This document shows, in pieces, positions 45,604 through 56,835 of a stretch of 64,000 nt of DNA. The notes beneath the pieces were generated by a model. It was given only the letters and a program-made list of their open reading frames with translations, was not told where the DNA came from and did not search any database. The stretch spans positions 64,465,267-64,529,266 of the forward strand of contig CM071934.1 in assembly GCA_016081115.2 (NCBI GenBank), read 5' to 3'. How positions within the stretch are numbered: position 1 is the stretch's first letter; every line of letters begins with the position of its first letter. The DNA is from Rehmannia glutinosa. Its lineage: Eukaryota; Streptophyta; Magnoliopsida; Lamiales; Orobanchaceae. Both the position numbers and the translations under genes were made by a program.

Positions 45604-46653
45604 GCATTTGCTCGGTCGTTGTCGCCCTTTGCCCAACAGGGGGGTTGTGGGAGGCGGGACAACTGCTCGGCCCCAACCAGGTGTGCTCTAGCCCCTGACC
45701 TCCTCTTCGCCCAACCAAAGGAGGATCCATCTCGCATTGGTCCTCCTACTCGCCCTTCGAGACGTCGGACAGCCTCCTCGTACGCGGCCGCCGCTAACTC
45801 TGTCTCTATAACCGAACTTGTATCTTCCTCGCCTGGTTTGGGCACGGCCTGGATGTTTTCCAGGACAATTCACGAAGGCCCTGGAGAGACCACCCAAGGA
45901 GGGGGCGATTGCCCGCAATAAGAAGAAATGAAAGGTCAATGACCAAAGAAAAATTCAAAACAAAGGAAATTGATTACGGAAATCATATCGAAAAGTAAGT
46001 GGTGGGGAAAGGAACGACCTCCCCGCCGGATCGCGCCCCCTCGACCCCGAACCATTTGTCCTTCCACTCTTTGAGGGATCGTGGAAGGCCAAACCAGCCC
46101 GCCAAGGTAGGCAGGTCGGGTCTGCGCATAGTACCATCCTGAAGGGCGCCCTTTGGCTCGGGGTCGCCTTCGAGAAGAAAAAGCTCGTTTATCTCTTCGA
46201 AATGTGGGCGCGGATATTTCTCTTTGGAAAAAAGCACCAACACCCTAAAATCGACTCCGTGTCACCGGATGCACTTGGGATAGAGGCAAGTTCCACTTCG
46301 AACCACTTCGTTATGAAACGAGGCAACGGAAACCTTAGCCCGAACAAAGGTCTGTGGGAATACATGGCAATGCACCTGTCGGTGGAATCTCTCTTTACGT
46401 AAGGAATTAATAGAAGGATCGAGATGGAGGATCCTCTATTTCAACCTCAACACTACGATTTGATTTTGGCTATCCTCGGAACCAAACATGTTTTTTGAAG
46501 GAAAAAGCAAAAAAAGATGAAAGAAGGAAAAAATTTGAAAAAATACCTAAGTGTTCTCGACTCTTGCACGCTAAGCCGACACGAAATCTGCTCGGTCTTT
46601 GTGGATCTTGCTCGGAAGATGGTAGATACGAAGGTATGAAATGAAAGAAGAAT

Positions 46654-46667
46654 GGGGTATTTATAGG
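46654..46667 (-). promoter_or_regulatory. TATA box for the J antisense gene
   Basis: Minus strand CCTATAAATACCCC, about 170 bp upstream of the ATG at 46489 and pointing at the antisense gene. It lies between the gene and the 3' LTR of J. Confidence 0.6.
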
Positions 46668-46960
46668 TTAACCTCTCTCGGGAAGTAGCCCACCAACCCA
46701 CGAGCACGTCTTTTTCGTTTCGGAAGGCTGCGGGAGGCATCATATCCTGCAGAAATGGTCATGTCTCCCCCGTTTTACGTGCGATATGGTCCAACCACGG
46801 AGTGCCATGTGTCTGCCATCATCACTCCCAATTAATGCGCCGTTTTCGGCATTAAATGACGAATGACGATTGTCGAATCGAGTTTTAAGGTTTCTTTTTT
46901 CATTAAGGCTCATGATTAGCATTAAAGTTTAAATTCGATTCACAACAAATTTTCTCCTCG

Positions 46961-46981
46961 AATTAAACTTGGGGGCCAGGA
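46961..46981 (+). other. Polypurine tract of J
   Basis: CTTGGGGGCCAGGA directly before the 3' LTR start TGACACCCGAGCC. A cytosine pair interrupts the purines, so the tract is imperfect. Confidence 0.65.
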
Positions 46982-47715
46982 TGACACCCGAGCCAAACTA
47001 AGGCAAAGTAAAAATACCCGAGCCATGCTAAGCAAAAATAAAGCCACGTGGCCATTCGGCTAATAATGACACCGGCCACCAGGACTACTCGAGACATAAG
47101 CAATCGGTGATGACATCGCACAAACCGAGCTCGCCCAAACAACAAAGTCAAGCAAGTACTCAAACGAGTACCTACCGAGCTGACCACATGTGACACGAGA
47201 AGCCCCCGATGACGTCGGTCAAACGGTCAAAAGAATATGCCCACAATAAAATAGTCCCTCAAAAGTAGCAATATTCCCTCAAGGTCAACAAGATTCTCCC
47301 AACACATGGCTACTCCCACGCCGCCGAAAATACTGTTAATATTTTAATGTATAGCAACCAATCACCCAAGTAGATACACCCTACAACGGACAAGTGTCCC
47401 ACTATAAATACAATATTTCAATGATTAACCCATCATTGGGTATAAAAGGAGCCTCATGGATTGTAATGAGGCAAGGGATAATAAGAGGATAGAAATAGAA
47501 CAAGAAAAGACAAAAAGTAGGAGAGTAGAAAGGAGAAAGTGAAAGAATGACCAGAAATCGAATTGTAAAGCGTGAGCCGACCAAACACGCTACGATCGGT
47601 GAATTCAATAAAAAGGCCGAATTAGCCTTTGTTCAATTGTCTTTCATTTCAATTTACTCCCTCACGTCATTAAAACTCCATGTTTTCCTTTATAGACCCA
47701 AAAAGCGCGTCAACA
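46982..47715 (+). repeat. J 3' LTR
   Basis: Starts TGACACCCGAGCC, ends GCGCGTCAACA, 734 bp. TATA box GGGTATAAAAGGAGCC at about 47438-47453. K's LTR starts with nearly the same sequence (TGATACCCGAGCC), so J and K are relatives. Confidence 0.85.
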
Positions 47716-48752
47716 AACTTGTTGTCTCGATCTCGATTAGCCATCATAGCATTATTTCTTTATTTTCTTCTCTTTTTGAATACTTTCTTTTCTCTTCATT
47801 TCTATACTTGTTATTTGGTGGGTAGGGACAATCAATCGCAAAGTGACCTGGTTGTCTGCAATTCTAGCACAAGTCTTCTATTTTTTCGGCTCTCTTATGG
47901 GTCATTTCCTCTTTTCCTTTAGAGGGAGTGAATGCCTTCTAGAGGAATCTCCATTATTCCTCTTGTAATTCTTGTTAAAGAACTTGTTGAACCTTTCAAC
48001 CACCAAGGCAATTTATTCCTTTTCAATTATGTCATTTGATTCTGCTAACTTAGACTCATGTTCTACCAAGGCAGCAGTCTTGGGTACAGCTATCCCGTCA
48101 TGATCTTTTCTCTTGAGCTCAAATTCATATGCTTTTACATCAGAAAATAAATCAAGGTTTGATGTTTTTTTGAGGTCCATCGAGGTGCCTCATTGCCATT
48201 ACTTTCATTTCCCACTCAGCTATAAGGGCTCTTAGGATCTTCATACACATTTTCTTTTGTGTATACTCTTTTCCATGAGCAGATAACCCATTTGTTATCT
48301 CTGTAAATCTTGCATCACACAGGTCCAATGACTCTCCCCACACCATTTTGAAATTTTTGAACTTTAGGACTGCAACTGTAAGCTTATTCTCTTTAATTTG
48401 TGTTATGACTTCACAAATTATAGTCAGCTTATCCCAGATTTCTTTTGTTGTTACGCGTGGTCTGAATTCTTGTGCATGATGTCCTCTTGCAACATTGTCC
48501 ACATTATGCCTTTTTCTATTCTCGTTTGTCAACTCACTTCTAGGCTAATCAAACTCAGTTGCTTTAGCAGCTTCATCTCCTGCAGCCACTGCTCTAGCAA
48601 CAAATGTATTCACCTTGGTGATTTTAATGGGTCTGTCCTCGATGACAAACAAAATTTCATCATATAGTGCAGAGAGATGTGCCTGCATACATATTTTCCA
48701 GTCATCAAATTCTTCAATAGAGAACATAGGAATACGTTAGATTTGCTTTCAT
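47716..48752 (-). pseudogene. Copia G gag (continuation of copia F)
   Basis: Start at about 48752, 102 nt past the primer site. Pieces on the minus strand: EFDDWKICMQAHLSALYDEI, EWEMKVMAMRHLDGPQK, EFELKRKDHDGIAVPKT, RFNKFFNKNYKRNNGDSSR, then the zinc knuckle NCRQPGHFAIDC (47880-47835) with its first cysteine codon changed to stop. It ends at the J LTR. The missing later gag of this copia appears at 37362-37131 in F on the other side of J, in the same orientation. Nonfunctional. Confidence 0.75.
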
Positions 48753-48867
48753 AATGATAACTTTTTGAAAACATTTAAAAACTAATTGTGTTGATATTTT
48801 TGAAAATAAAAATCTAGTTCAGTAACCAGTGCGGAAGGTTCTTTAAACCAACTGCTCTGATACCACT

Positions 48868-50331
48868 TGTAGGTCCCAAGAGGTGTTGGGTAAAGTCTAT
48901 AACGGAGGTTGAATAAACTTTATAATTTTTCAATTTTTTGAATCAGAGTTTTAAGAAAACAACTTAGTCCTTTAAACAGCTGGGTTGATGTTCAACAGGA
49001 GAGTTAACCACCCAATAGTTCAATTGGAAGAGCTGTTGATAGAGTAACTCGACTGAAGAAAGTCAACTGCTTATAAAATTAGTTTTCTTTTTAAGTCAGC
49101 GAAAGACTTACACCCTTTTGAGTTTTGGTTATCAACATTTAGTGTTTTAGAGAGTTATACAAATGATTGGATAGTATATAAGCGGCAAATGGAATATTAA
49201 ATGCGAAATTTTAAGTGCAATAAAGTAAAGACACAAAAATTATAGCGGTTCAAGGATGAGGTAATTCTTCTACTCCACAATCTCTTGCTCCAGGAGGAAT
49301 CCACTAATGTAACGATTAACTTTAGTTACAAAAGGTACGATCTGAATAGCCTTGTTGAAACAACTAGCTACTCTTGGGACTTAGATCTTCCCAGCATACC
49401 GCCAGTTACTTTAGCTCTCAAGATATGGATTTGTTCACACAGCCATTCCACAATTGAGCTTGGTTCGACCTTGAACCTCACTACACTTCCTATAATCCTT
49501 GGCGTGTAGACCCCAATTTATTTCACAAAGGTTTCCTCTTCAATCGATCAACATGACTTCAACCTTTCACATTGTGTGTTGGATGAAGTGCCTTTGAATA
49601 AACTTGAGGATATGCGATTTAGGTGGAGAGAGATTTTAGACTTTTGATTGTTCACTGGTTTTCTCTTGTGTGTCTTGTGTCGTATTTTCTCTCTGAAAAA
49701 TCCTCAGCTTTTATAGTGAGGATTTGAATTTTGTCCATTGAAGAGATAGACAAATTCAAATCCCACCATTGACGATTGGCATGTCCTTTCTTGCAGCTTT
49801 GATGTTGGCCTTTCTTGTATTCTTTCAAACTCTGCAGTTTTCGAAAGATACAGTCTAGGTGCTTCTTATAGGTTGAACCTCCTTGCCTTCATTAAATAAC
49901 TTGCACATTTATGTTCAAACATTGTACTTCATTTATTTCTAAGTATATCCTCCTTGAACACAGTGCAACAGATTTCTCAGTTGACTTTAGTCCTTCAGCT
50001 GCTTTACCCCTTTAGACTGAAACTTGAATCTTCTGAGAGAGTCTTCCTCGATGTACTCTGTTGTTACTCTTCCGAAAGATTTGGCTAGTATACTTGGTTG
50101 AGAATCTTCTAACAACGTACTCGGATGTAAATCAGATAAATCTTCACAAACTCAGCTACGAGTCTTCTCATTCTTTGTTTAGCAAGTCTTCTACAATTCT
50201 ACTTGGCTACATTTGAGTCAGCCTACATCATATTTATTACAAGTATAGAAATAAAATAAAAATGGGGTGCCAACATCCTAATACAAAGTTTTGTAAGCAT
50301 CATCAAAATATATACAATAAATTCCCAAACA
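48868..50331 (-). repeat. Copia G 5' LTR with adjacent primer site
   Basis: On the minus strand it starts TGTTTGGGAATTTATTG at 50331 and ends GGGACCTACA at 48868. The complement of 48854-48865 is TGGTATCAGAGC, an exact initiator-Met primer site. LTR family as in A, D and H; closest to D by eye. Confidence 0.85.
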
Positions 50332-52110
50332 ATAGTATATGGAAAACTGAATCGATCGAGCATGCCGATGACCCCATCCAAGTGAATCCAATAGAGACAA
50401 TCGATAAAGATTGTTAAAATGTTCGTAACACACTGATTTGGAAAAGAAGGGTCGAGACACTAAGTATGACATTGTTGTTGGGGACACATCTGCCGAGATG
50501 GTTATCAATGACGTAGATGAATCAAATTTTGATGAGTCAAATTCGAAAGAAGGAACAAACTTCAACCATTTCGGGTTTGCTCACGTTAACCCAATCGTTG
50601 TGGTTACACTTTATGATGCAAGTGAAGCGAGTGGAGAAAGTTGATGTAGAAAGAAATACTAAAAATGAAGCGAGAATTAGTTGTTGCCGGTGAAGATTTT
50701 AACACATTTGAGGCACAACTAGCTAAGTAGGCTAACACGACGCTTGTGACAATAAAGCTAATCCAACTAAGGCACCAAGAGCTACAAGTTAGGGAGGCGA
50801 GGCAAGTAATCCCTTAGGAGATGGAGTGGGACCTTCCTCCAATCCTAACAACAAGTTTGGTGAAGGGACCTCCAACACTTTCATTGAGGAGATCCCTAAC
50901 GAACCAAGAGTTGCCTCTCCATTCAAAAGACACCTGATTTCTATGAATAAGTTGCGAGCCAAGTGAGACTAGAGTTGTTGCTTTTGACCCGAGCGAGAAG
51001 ACTCCTGTAAACTAAGCTTACCCCTAAGATAAAAAATGAGATGGAAACCGATCTTGGTCGAATCTTTAGGTTTATGTGTAGGAGATGGAATTCATGAAGT
51101 GGGGCTTCTCTCGATCTCTGTTTAAACTGATCGGCATAGTCAAAATATTGACAGAGACTTACACACTTTTGCCGCACATAGTCAAGAATAGATTGCGAGA
51201 GACCATTGCTTTTGAAGGGAACAAGAAGGCAATTTCCGATGTTGTACAACAAATTACTCATCCGGGATTACTGCTCAAATTCATTTCGGAATCGCGGAAG
51301 GACAATTTTGATAGAATGAACTCCAATAGAATAAATGATGTGGAATTGTCGTAGATGATAATTGAGAAAAATGTTGAGCATTTGGAAGCATCGATGAACG
51401 CTAAGCTAACTTTTCTACAAGAACAGTTGACTTCCCTAAGTGCAAATCAAGCTACAAATGAGTTTATGGTGAACATGAAATCGGACCTTATCATCCAAAC
51501 CATTCAACATTCCTCTCTTTGTTGATGCCAAAAAGGGGAAGAAGTAGGTCCCTCAACAACGTTTGGCACTCGTTGGTACCCCAAATTCTCGTATCTCTCT
51601 CTGGAAGAAAGAGTCGAAGTTGTGATGAAGAGATCAAAAGCGAGATGGTTGCCATTGGTAAAAGGTAAAAAGATAGAATAGACTTGCTAAGACAGAAATT
51701 TCGAGGTCCACCAAAATGCTTGATCCCCGAGAACGAAGTAATGAAGAGTTTGACACCCTTCTTTCGAAGGGATTCTATAAGAGGATGATTCTCGAGCAAG
51801 TCCGGAATGATTATCGGGATAAGGACTTGGAAGGTATTTAGTTTCCTAAAAGATCACCCAGGTAAAAGGCATCGAGTACGTCTAGCGACCAAGTCGTCCG
51901 GTGACAACCAAGTTCAAAGTTGAGGCGACCAAGGAAGTGTCGAGGCGGAGGCACTAAATCAAGCAAAGAGGAGAGAATAAATAAATCTTCCAATGGGAGA
52001 GACAGAGCTCTAATTCAACCAAGAAAAGGCTTTCCCCCAGAAGAGGTTTCACATGAAGTGGTTTCCCCGGTGACCCGAAGAAAAAAGCAGTTTGCTTATT
52101 AGCTAGGTGT
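50332..52110 (+). pseudogene. Env-like ORF of copia H (3' part)
   Basis: Open pieces on the plus strand precede a polypurine tract and LTR. 50438-50644 has an acidic DVDESNFDESNSKEGTNF stretch. 51085-51354 reads TYTLLPHIVKNRLRE and GLLLKFISESRKDNF, followed by a coiled-coil-like NVEHLEASMNAKLTFLQEQL. The C-terminal part is basic (SPVTRRKKQF) and ends near 52100. It corresponds to the region after pol in copia A; a shared stretch is SDLIIQTIQHSSLC.CQKGEE against SISLFFGNDAKKGKK. No membrane segment seen. The left end is cut by the G LTR. Stops and frame changes. Confidence 0.55.
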
Positions 52111-52326
52111 TGATGAGCATGATCTAAGAAAAGCCAAATGCGATGAAGCGAGAAGATATGAGGAAGCAAAATATTGTACATATTGTATAATTTTACATTT
52201 CATTTGTACATATATTCATTGTAAAAATACATGTAAGTGCACGAAAGTTGATCAATAAAATCAATTCTTTCTTTTTTAAATTATTTACTTTCGTAGGCTT
52301 GCAGATGTTATAGTTTTGGCATCACC

Positions 52327-52339
52327 AAAAAGGAAAAAT
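52327..52339 (+). other. Polypurine tract of copia H
   Basis: AAAAAGGAAAAAT directly before the LTR start TGTTAGAAAATTTATAG. Confidence 0.75.
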
Positions 52340-54441
52340 TGTTAGAAAATTTATAGTATAGATTTTGATGATGCTTAGAAAACTATGTATTAGAAAGTTG
52401 GCAACCCAATTTCAATGTAATTTCTTCATACATAATAGATATGACTTAGGTTGACACAAAATCAACTAAGTATAATTTGAAAGGCTTTTCAAGAAGTATC
52501 GAAGACTCGTAGAGTGAATAGCGGAAATTGATTGACTCTCGGTTGAGTACCTTGACGAAGACTTTGTGAGAATAGTGCCAGCCAAGTTAAAGCGGCGGAT
52601 GATAGTAAAGTTGATATAGAAGACTTACTCGGAAGACTCTCATCTCGGAAGATTTATGTATCAGTCAAGAAGGGGTAAAACAGTGAAACGATTAAGTCAA
52701 CTAGGAATGATCCATTACACTGAGTACAAGAAGGATTTTCATTAATATCATTGAAGTACAATGTTTGACCATATAAATGCAAGTCATTTATCAAGGAAAG
52801 AATGTTCAACCAATGGAAGAACACCAAGACTGCCATGTTTGAAATATGCGGAAGACAATAGAATACAAGGAAAGGTCAACATCACAGCAGCAAGAAAGGA
52901 CATGTTAACTGTCCAATGGTGGGATTTGAATTTGTCTATCTCTTCAACGGACGAAATTCAAATCCACACTATAAAAGTTGTTGATTTAATTCAGAGAGAT
53001 ACAAGACACACGACACACAGTGAACAAGCTAGAAATGTGAAAAGCAATGAACTCTCTCTCAAGCTTAAATCGAATATCCTCAAGCTTCATCCGAAAACTT
53101 CATTCAACACTCTTTGTAAAAGATCGAAGCTGTTTCATAAGTTGAAGAGGAACATTTGTGTGAACAAATTGGAGTTTACATCGCCTTGTAGTGAAAGGGT
53201 GTAGTAAGATTCTTGACGAACCAGAAGATTGGATTGTAGGAGGGCTTCGTGATCAAATCATGCACTTCCATAGCTATTTTACGTTGTAGTGTTTGATCCC
53301 TCTACCGACTTTGGCTCCAACTCTTTTGTATTGATTTCTTTCTCGGTTCCATAGTTTTAAGAAGCTTCTTGTAACACCTTCTTTCATTAATCATTTGCGA
53401 AGTTCCCTTTAAATTATGCGATTTTCACTCATCTCCCAACTCAAGAGCATTTCCCATTCCTCAAGATTGTTTCCCCCTCAACCACTTATCGATGTTTTAT
53501 TTCTTCGCTTAACATTCATTTTGTCATCATCAAAATTTATAAAATATTTTTCTAACAATTTATGATTCGAATAATAAATCTAAAACATATAACAATCAAA
53601 TCATATTTCTTGATTCAACAAAATATTTTACAATGTCGTGTGTTGCACTCTCGAGATCATATTCAAAAAGTGACCTGAAATACATTGTAATCAATGGGCA
53701 TGGCATCTCAACTTCGATATTTATTCAATTGCTCAATAGAAGTTATCCAAACTGGAAAAAGAAAATATCATCACATTCTCTTCTTCTCTTCAAGAGGGCT
53801 AAAGTGGGCTATATGTTTAGATATATATTAGGAATATGATTGATTGGCGCGAGCCCTAGTGGGATGCATAGAAGTTTGGATTTTTAGCCCACTAATTAAA
53901 GTTGATAAGGAAAATATCGAAACCCAAACCACACTATAAAATAATTATATTGGACGTGGTGTATATTGGATTGTAGGAAGTTTAGTGAAGAGTTGGGTCC
54001 CATTAGTAGTTCGTCGTATGATCAAGGCTACTAGGATTTGTTGTACTTTGTAACAAAAGTTATATGTAGAGGAATTACCATAGCCTCGAACCATTTTAAA
54101 TATTGCGTCTTTTATGTTTCAAAGATTTTACGTTGCATTATTCTCTATTCAAACTTCTTAATAACTCTATAAAACACTAAGAGTTGATTGACAAAACTCA
54201 CAAGGGTGTAAGTTTTGGGATATAAAAGAAAACTGATTTTCTATGAAGTTATTTTTCACTAAGTTATTCTATCAACAACTCAAGAGATCTCGTTGAGTGG
54301 TTAATTCTTCCAATGAATATCGACTCATCTCGTCCGCAAGGACTTAACATTTTCTTTAAACTTGGATTTTAAAAAAGTAAGATTATAAAGTGTATTCAAC
54401 CCTCCCTTCTATACTTTACTTGATACCACTTGAGACCTACA
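52340..54441 (+). repeat. Copia H 3' LTR, interrupted
   Basis: Starts TGTTAGAAAATTTATAGTA and ends TTGAGACCTACA. The first about 930 bp match the A LTR up to 'cttcgtgatcaaatc', and the last about 465 bp (from about 53975) match the downstream part, including 'agaggaattacc' and 'gtattcaaccctcc'. About 700 bp of unrelated DNA lies between. Without it the LTR would be about 1.4 kb, the family size. Confidence 0.75.
53270..53975. other. Foreign insert in copia H LTR
   Basis: No match to the family LTR. A minus-strand LTR-like start TGTTAGAAAAATATTTTATAAA is readable near 53563, so part of the insert may be a fragment of another LTR in reverse. 'attggattgtagga' occurs at 53229-53242 and at 53967-53980, around the insert. 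No gene seen. Confidence 0.5.
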
Positions 54442-55074
54442 TTAACATTTGTTAGCACCATTGACTTATCTTGTAGAGTCATTGTGGAGAAATTCACACG
54501 TCTAGGCATGTGCTTCTATTTTACTCATTTATTTTTTGTCTTGTTATAATAATCAAAGTTCATTATTTCACTTTAATAACATACCCTTCCATTTTAAAAT
54601 CATGGATTAAAAATAAGAGCCTAATTGATGATTTTGGATTAGACTTAAAGGCCTCGTAATAGTTCATTTTCAAAAGAAAAATATATTTTTGGTTATGATA
54701 AGTGTCATTTATTCTTAATGAAATTTCCATTTTATCTTCTTTTCTTTAAAAAAATTATTTCAAAACTATAATTCCAAGTTTCGGCCTTATACATAACCTT
54801 AGAGCTGGTAAAATCCGGTTCGGCTCGAGGTTTTAATTTGGGTTGGGCCACAATTTTTAGGCCCAAATTTTTGTCCGCCCGATTGGCCCGTGGGTCGGGT
54901 TAGCCCAACATTTAAGTGTATAAAATGTACACATGGATTGAGTTGGGCCATGCATTTGCTTGCCGCTTGACCCAACCCGAAATTTTCTAAAAGCTCAACG
55001 GGCTTGGGCTCGCCATTGCCGGCTACATAATCTTCAATCATTATTCTCATCATTTCATTCAAAGTACACTAATG
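54442..55074. other. Intergenic DNA with hAT-like terminal sequence
   Basis: 54442-54790 shows nothing recognisable. At about 54800 'tagagctggtaaaatccgg' followed by repeated 'gggttgggcc', 'aggcccaa', 'gcccgttgag'-type blocks resembles the terminal and subterminal DNA of nonautonomous plant hAT elements. The opposite end was not found. The open frame on the minus strand (54799-55062) follows the repeats and is not a gene. Confidence 0.3.
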
Positions 55075-55553
55075 GGACCCGATAATATCAATTATATGTC
55101 GGAATTAATTGATTACTTCATACATCATAATCATCACATTAGTTATCAAGAAACAATAGAAAACTGAATCTAAATCGGAAATATACCTTTAATAAGTATT
55201 ACATAAATTGATACCTCAAGATCCATGTTGACGCCATGTGAGTCCGTATTATGTTAGTGTCTTTTACGTTAAATTTCTTAGGTACTCCATGGTCTATCTC
55301 TCTAAGATGGGGAAGAGAAGATGGTTATCAATTAATTTGCCTTGGGGACCATAATACTAATAAGAGTTCCTTATATACTAGGTCAATTAAGAGTCCATCA
55401 ATCCTAATTGATTAGCATTGGGTATGAAGCCATTAGATCTCTATAGCCTTATATTATTAGACCACTTAATTGGCTTTATTAAATTAGATAGCCCATAATA
55501 TAATTATTATTAACATATGTATGTCCACAAAGGAATTTAATAAAATTCCAACA
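55075..55553 (-). repeat. LTR of a third copia type (element L)
   Basis: On the minus strand it starts TGTTGGAATTTTATTAAAT at 55553 directly after a polypurine tract, and has a TATA-like AGTATATAAGGAAC at about 55365-55380. The downstream boundary is not resolved; the coordinate given is approximate. The start sequence TGTTGGAATTTT after AAGTGGGAGAT is a common plant copia 3' LTR signature. Confidence 0.6.
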
Positions 55554-55566
55554 ATCTCCCACTTGG
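55554..55566 (-). other. Polypurine tract of element L
   Basis: Minus strand CCAAGTGGGAGAT immediately before the LTR start TGTTGGAATTT. Confidence 0.75.
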
Positions 55567-56835
55567 ACTACATATGTTACCCAAGACAATCATATTGTAA
55601 AATTAAAAGTGCGTCTTTGAAAATGCTATCTATCTTTGAGACATCTCCTTAGGTACAAATTAGTCCATCCGTTATATCGCATGATGAGATCAAAGCGAGC
55701 CTTCGTTATACTTAAATGGTAACTAGATCCATCGATGGTCAACATACTAATATATTCAATTAAACAAATCAAGTATATATGTGTAGCATGTAAATTGCAT
55801 GCAACATGATCTCCAACATGCCTATATCCAATCGGTCCTACTTTATTCCTTATGAGATCATGTGAAACGCAAATGATTCAAAGTCATAACCAAAATATTA
55901 TTTTTTATTCCGTAGAAAATAAACCAATATTGCATCTAAACCTAAAGAACATAAAATACAAACTCCCACTTTGAATATGCACACTATACAACACCCATAT
56001 GAGAACTATGCTCGTGAAACGCCTTAGGTGGTAAAAATTGGTGATCTGCCGCAATATGTAGTTTATTTCAATATGAACAATAAACATTTAATGGCTCTAA
56101 ATTCTTCCTTTATACAAACAAGAATCTTAAAGTCTATGTCCACCTCTACTTCAAAAGTTCCTATTGTTATAATATGGCAAGGTCAATTTATTGTCACACA
56201 ATCTTTATTGGTATAACAATATCATTTTCAATATGCAGCCCAATGACAATGTTTTGAGCCATATCATTTGATAAGATGCCTCTTAACAATCTAAATTTCA
56301 CTTGTTAACGTGGAATGAGCTATAAGTGTTTGTTTGGCACTTTCCCAAAATAGCTCATCCAACTATCAGTTAAATATAACCAGAACTGGATCTCTTTACA
56401 TTATTGGCATCAAATAAAATCGAAATTAGAAATACTTGAATGATCTCCCAAATATTTGATTTTCGATAATTGAGCATACAATCTCTATATTATTTGTAAA
56501 TACTTTACAAACCTTTTATTGATTGCTTTCCAAATGATCCATCATAGTGTTAATATATGTCTAATAATACTACTACGGACGCTATATCCGGGATGTGTAC
56601 ATACTTGAATATACAAAAAACCTCTCATAGTTTATGCATATATAAGTAGTCTTTTGCATATATCTTAATCTTTAGTCTCATTCTTGGGGCACTCAATGAG
56701 TTAAACTTGATTTTCTTAGTAAAGGGACCTCTCCCACTTAACCTACGGTATATACAATTATCAACTTTATATACCTCAAGATCAAACGAGATAGTAACAT
56801 GATGAGAATAGGAATACCGTTATAATAAAGCAAGC
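55567..56835 (-). mobile_element. Noncoding interior of element L
   Basis: About 1.3 kb to the right of the polypurine tract, where the end of L's internal region should lie. It is AT-rich, full of stops in all frames and shows no copia RNase H or RT motif. It is either an untranslated 3' region or decayed beyond recognition. No gene can be supported. Confidence 0.4.

Larger units (their letters stand above)
44262..46489 (-). pseudogene. Antisense accessory gene of J
   Basis: Opposite in direction to gag-pol. Possible start at 46489 (MFGSEDSQNQ). The N-terminal part (46243-45983) reads PHFEEINELFLLEGD and LPRSLKEWKDKWFGV, resembling the 'putative gypsy type transposon' domain (PF04195-like, by memory). 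The middle (45845-45474) has AAAYEEAVRRLEGRV. An apparent 86-bp intron lies at 45454-45369. After it comes an Arg/Gly/Pro-rich stretch (NHQRRGARREDIRQGKRPTK) and a coiled-coil-like end (ARKAEEELRAG; ELEKELDPVNVDMDALAALV), stop near 44267. Function unknown; similar antisense ORFs are known in Tat elements such as Grande. Stops and shifts are present, so this copy is probably dead. Confidence 0.65.
37363..47715 (+). mobile_element. Ty3/gypsy element J, Tat lineage
   Basis: Order on the plus strand: 5' LTR (left part missing), primer site, gag, protease, RT, RNase H, a second RNase H, integrase, a tandem repeat, an antisense gene, polypurine tract and a full 3' LTR of 734 bp. RT before integrase marks Ty3/gypsy. 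The extra RNase H (VDGSS) and the antisense ORF next to the 3' LTR are traits of the Tat lineage (Grande, Retand and RIRE2 relatives). All sense ORFs are broken. It sits inside minus-strand copia F/G. Confidence 0.85.

Noticed and set aside
52761..53204. 147-codon plus-strand frame
   Set aside because: It lies wholly within the copia H LTR, and equivalent LTRs do not keep it open.
55567..56835. Copia pol in element L interior
   Set aside because: Looked for RT and RNase H motifs in all frames and found none.
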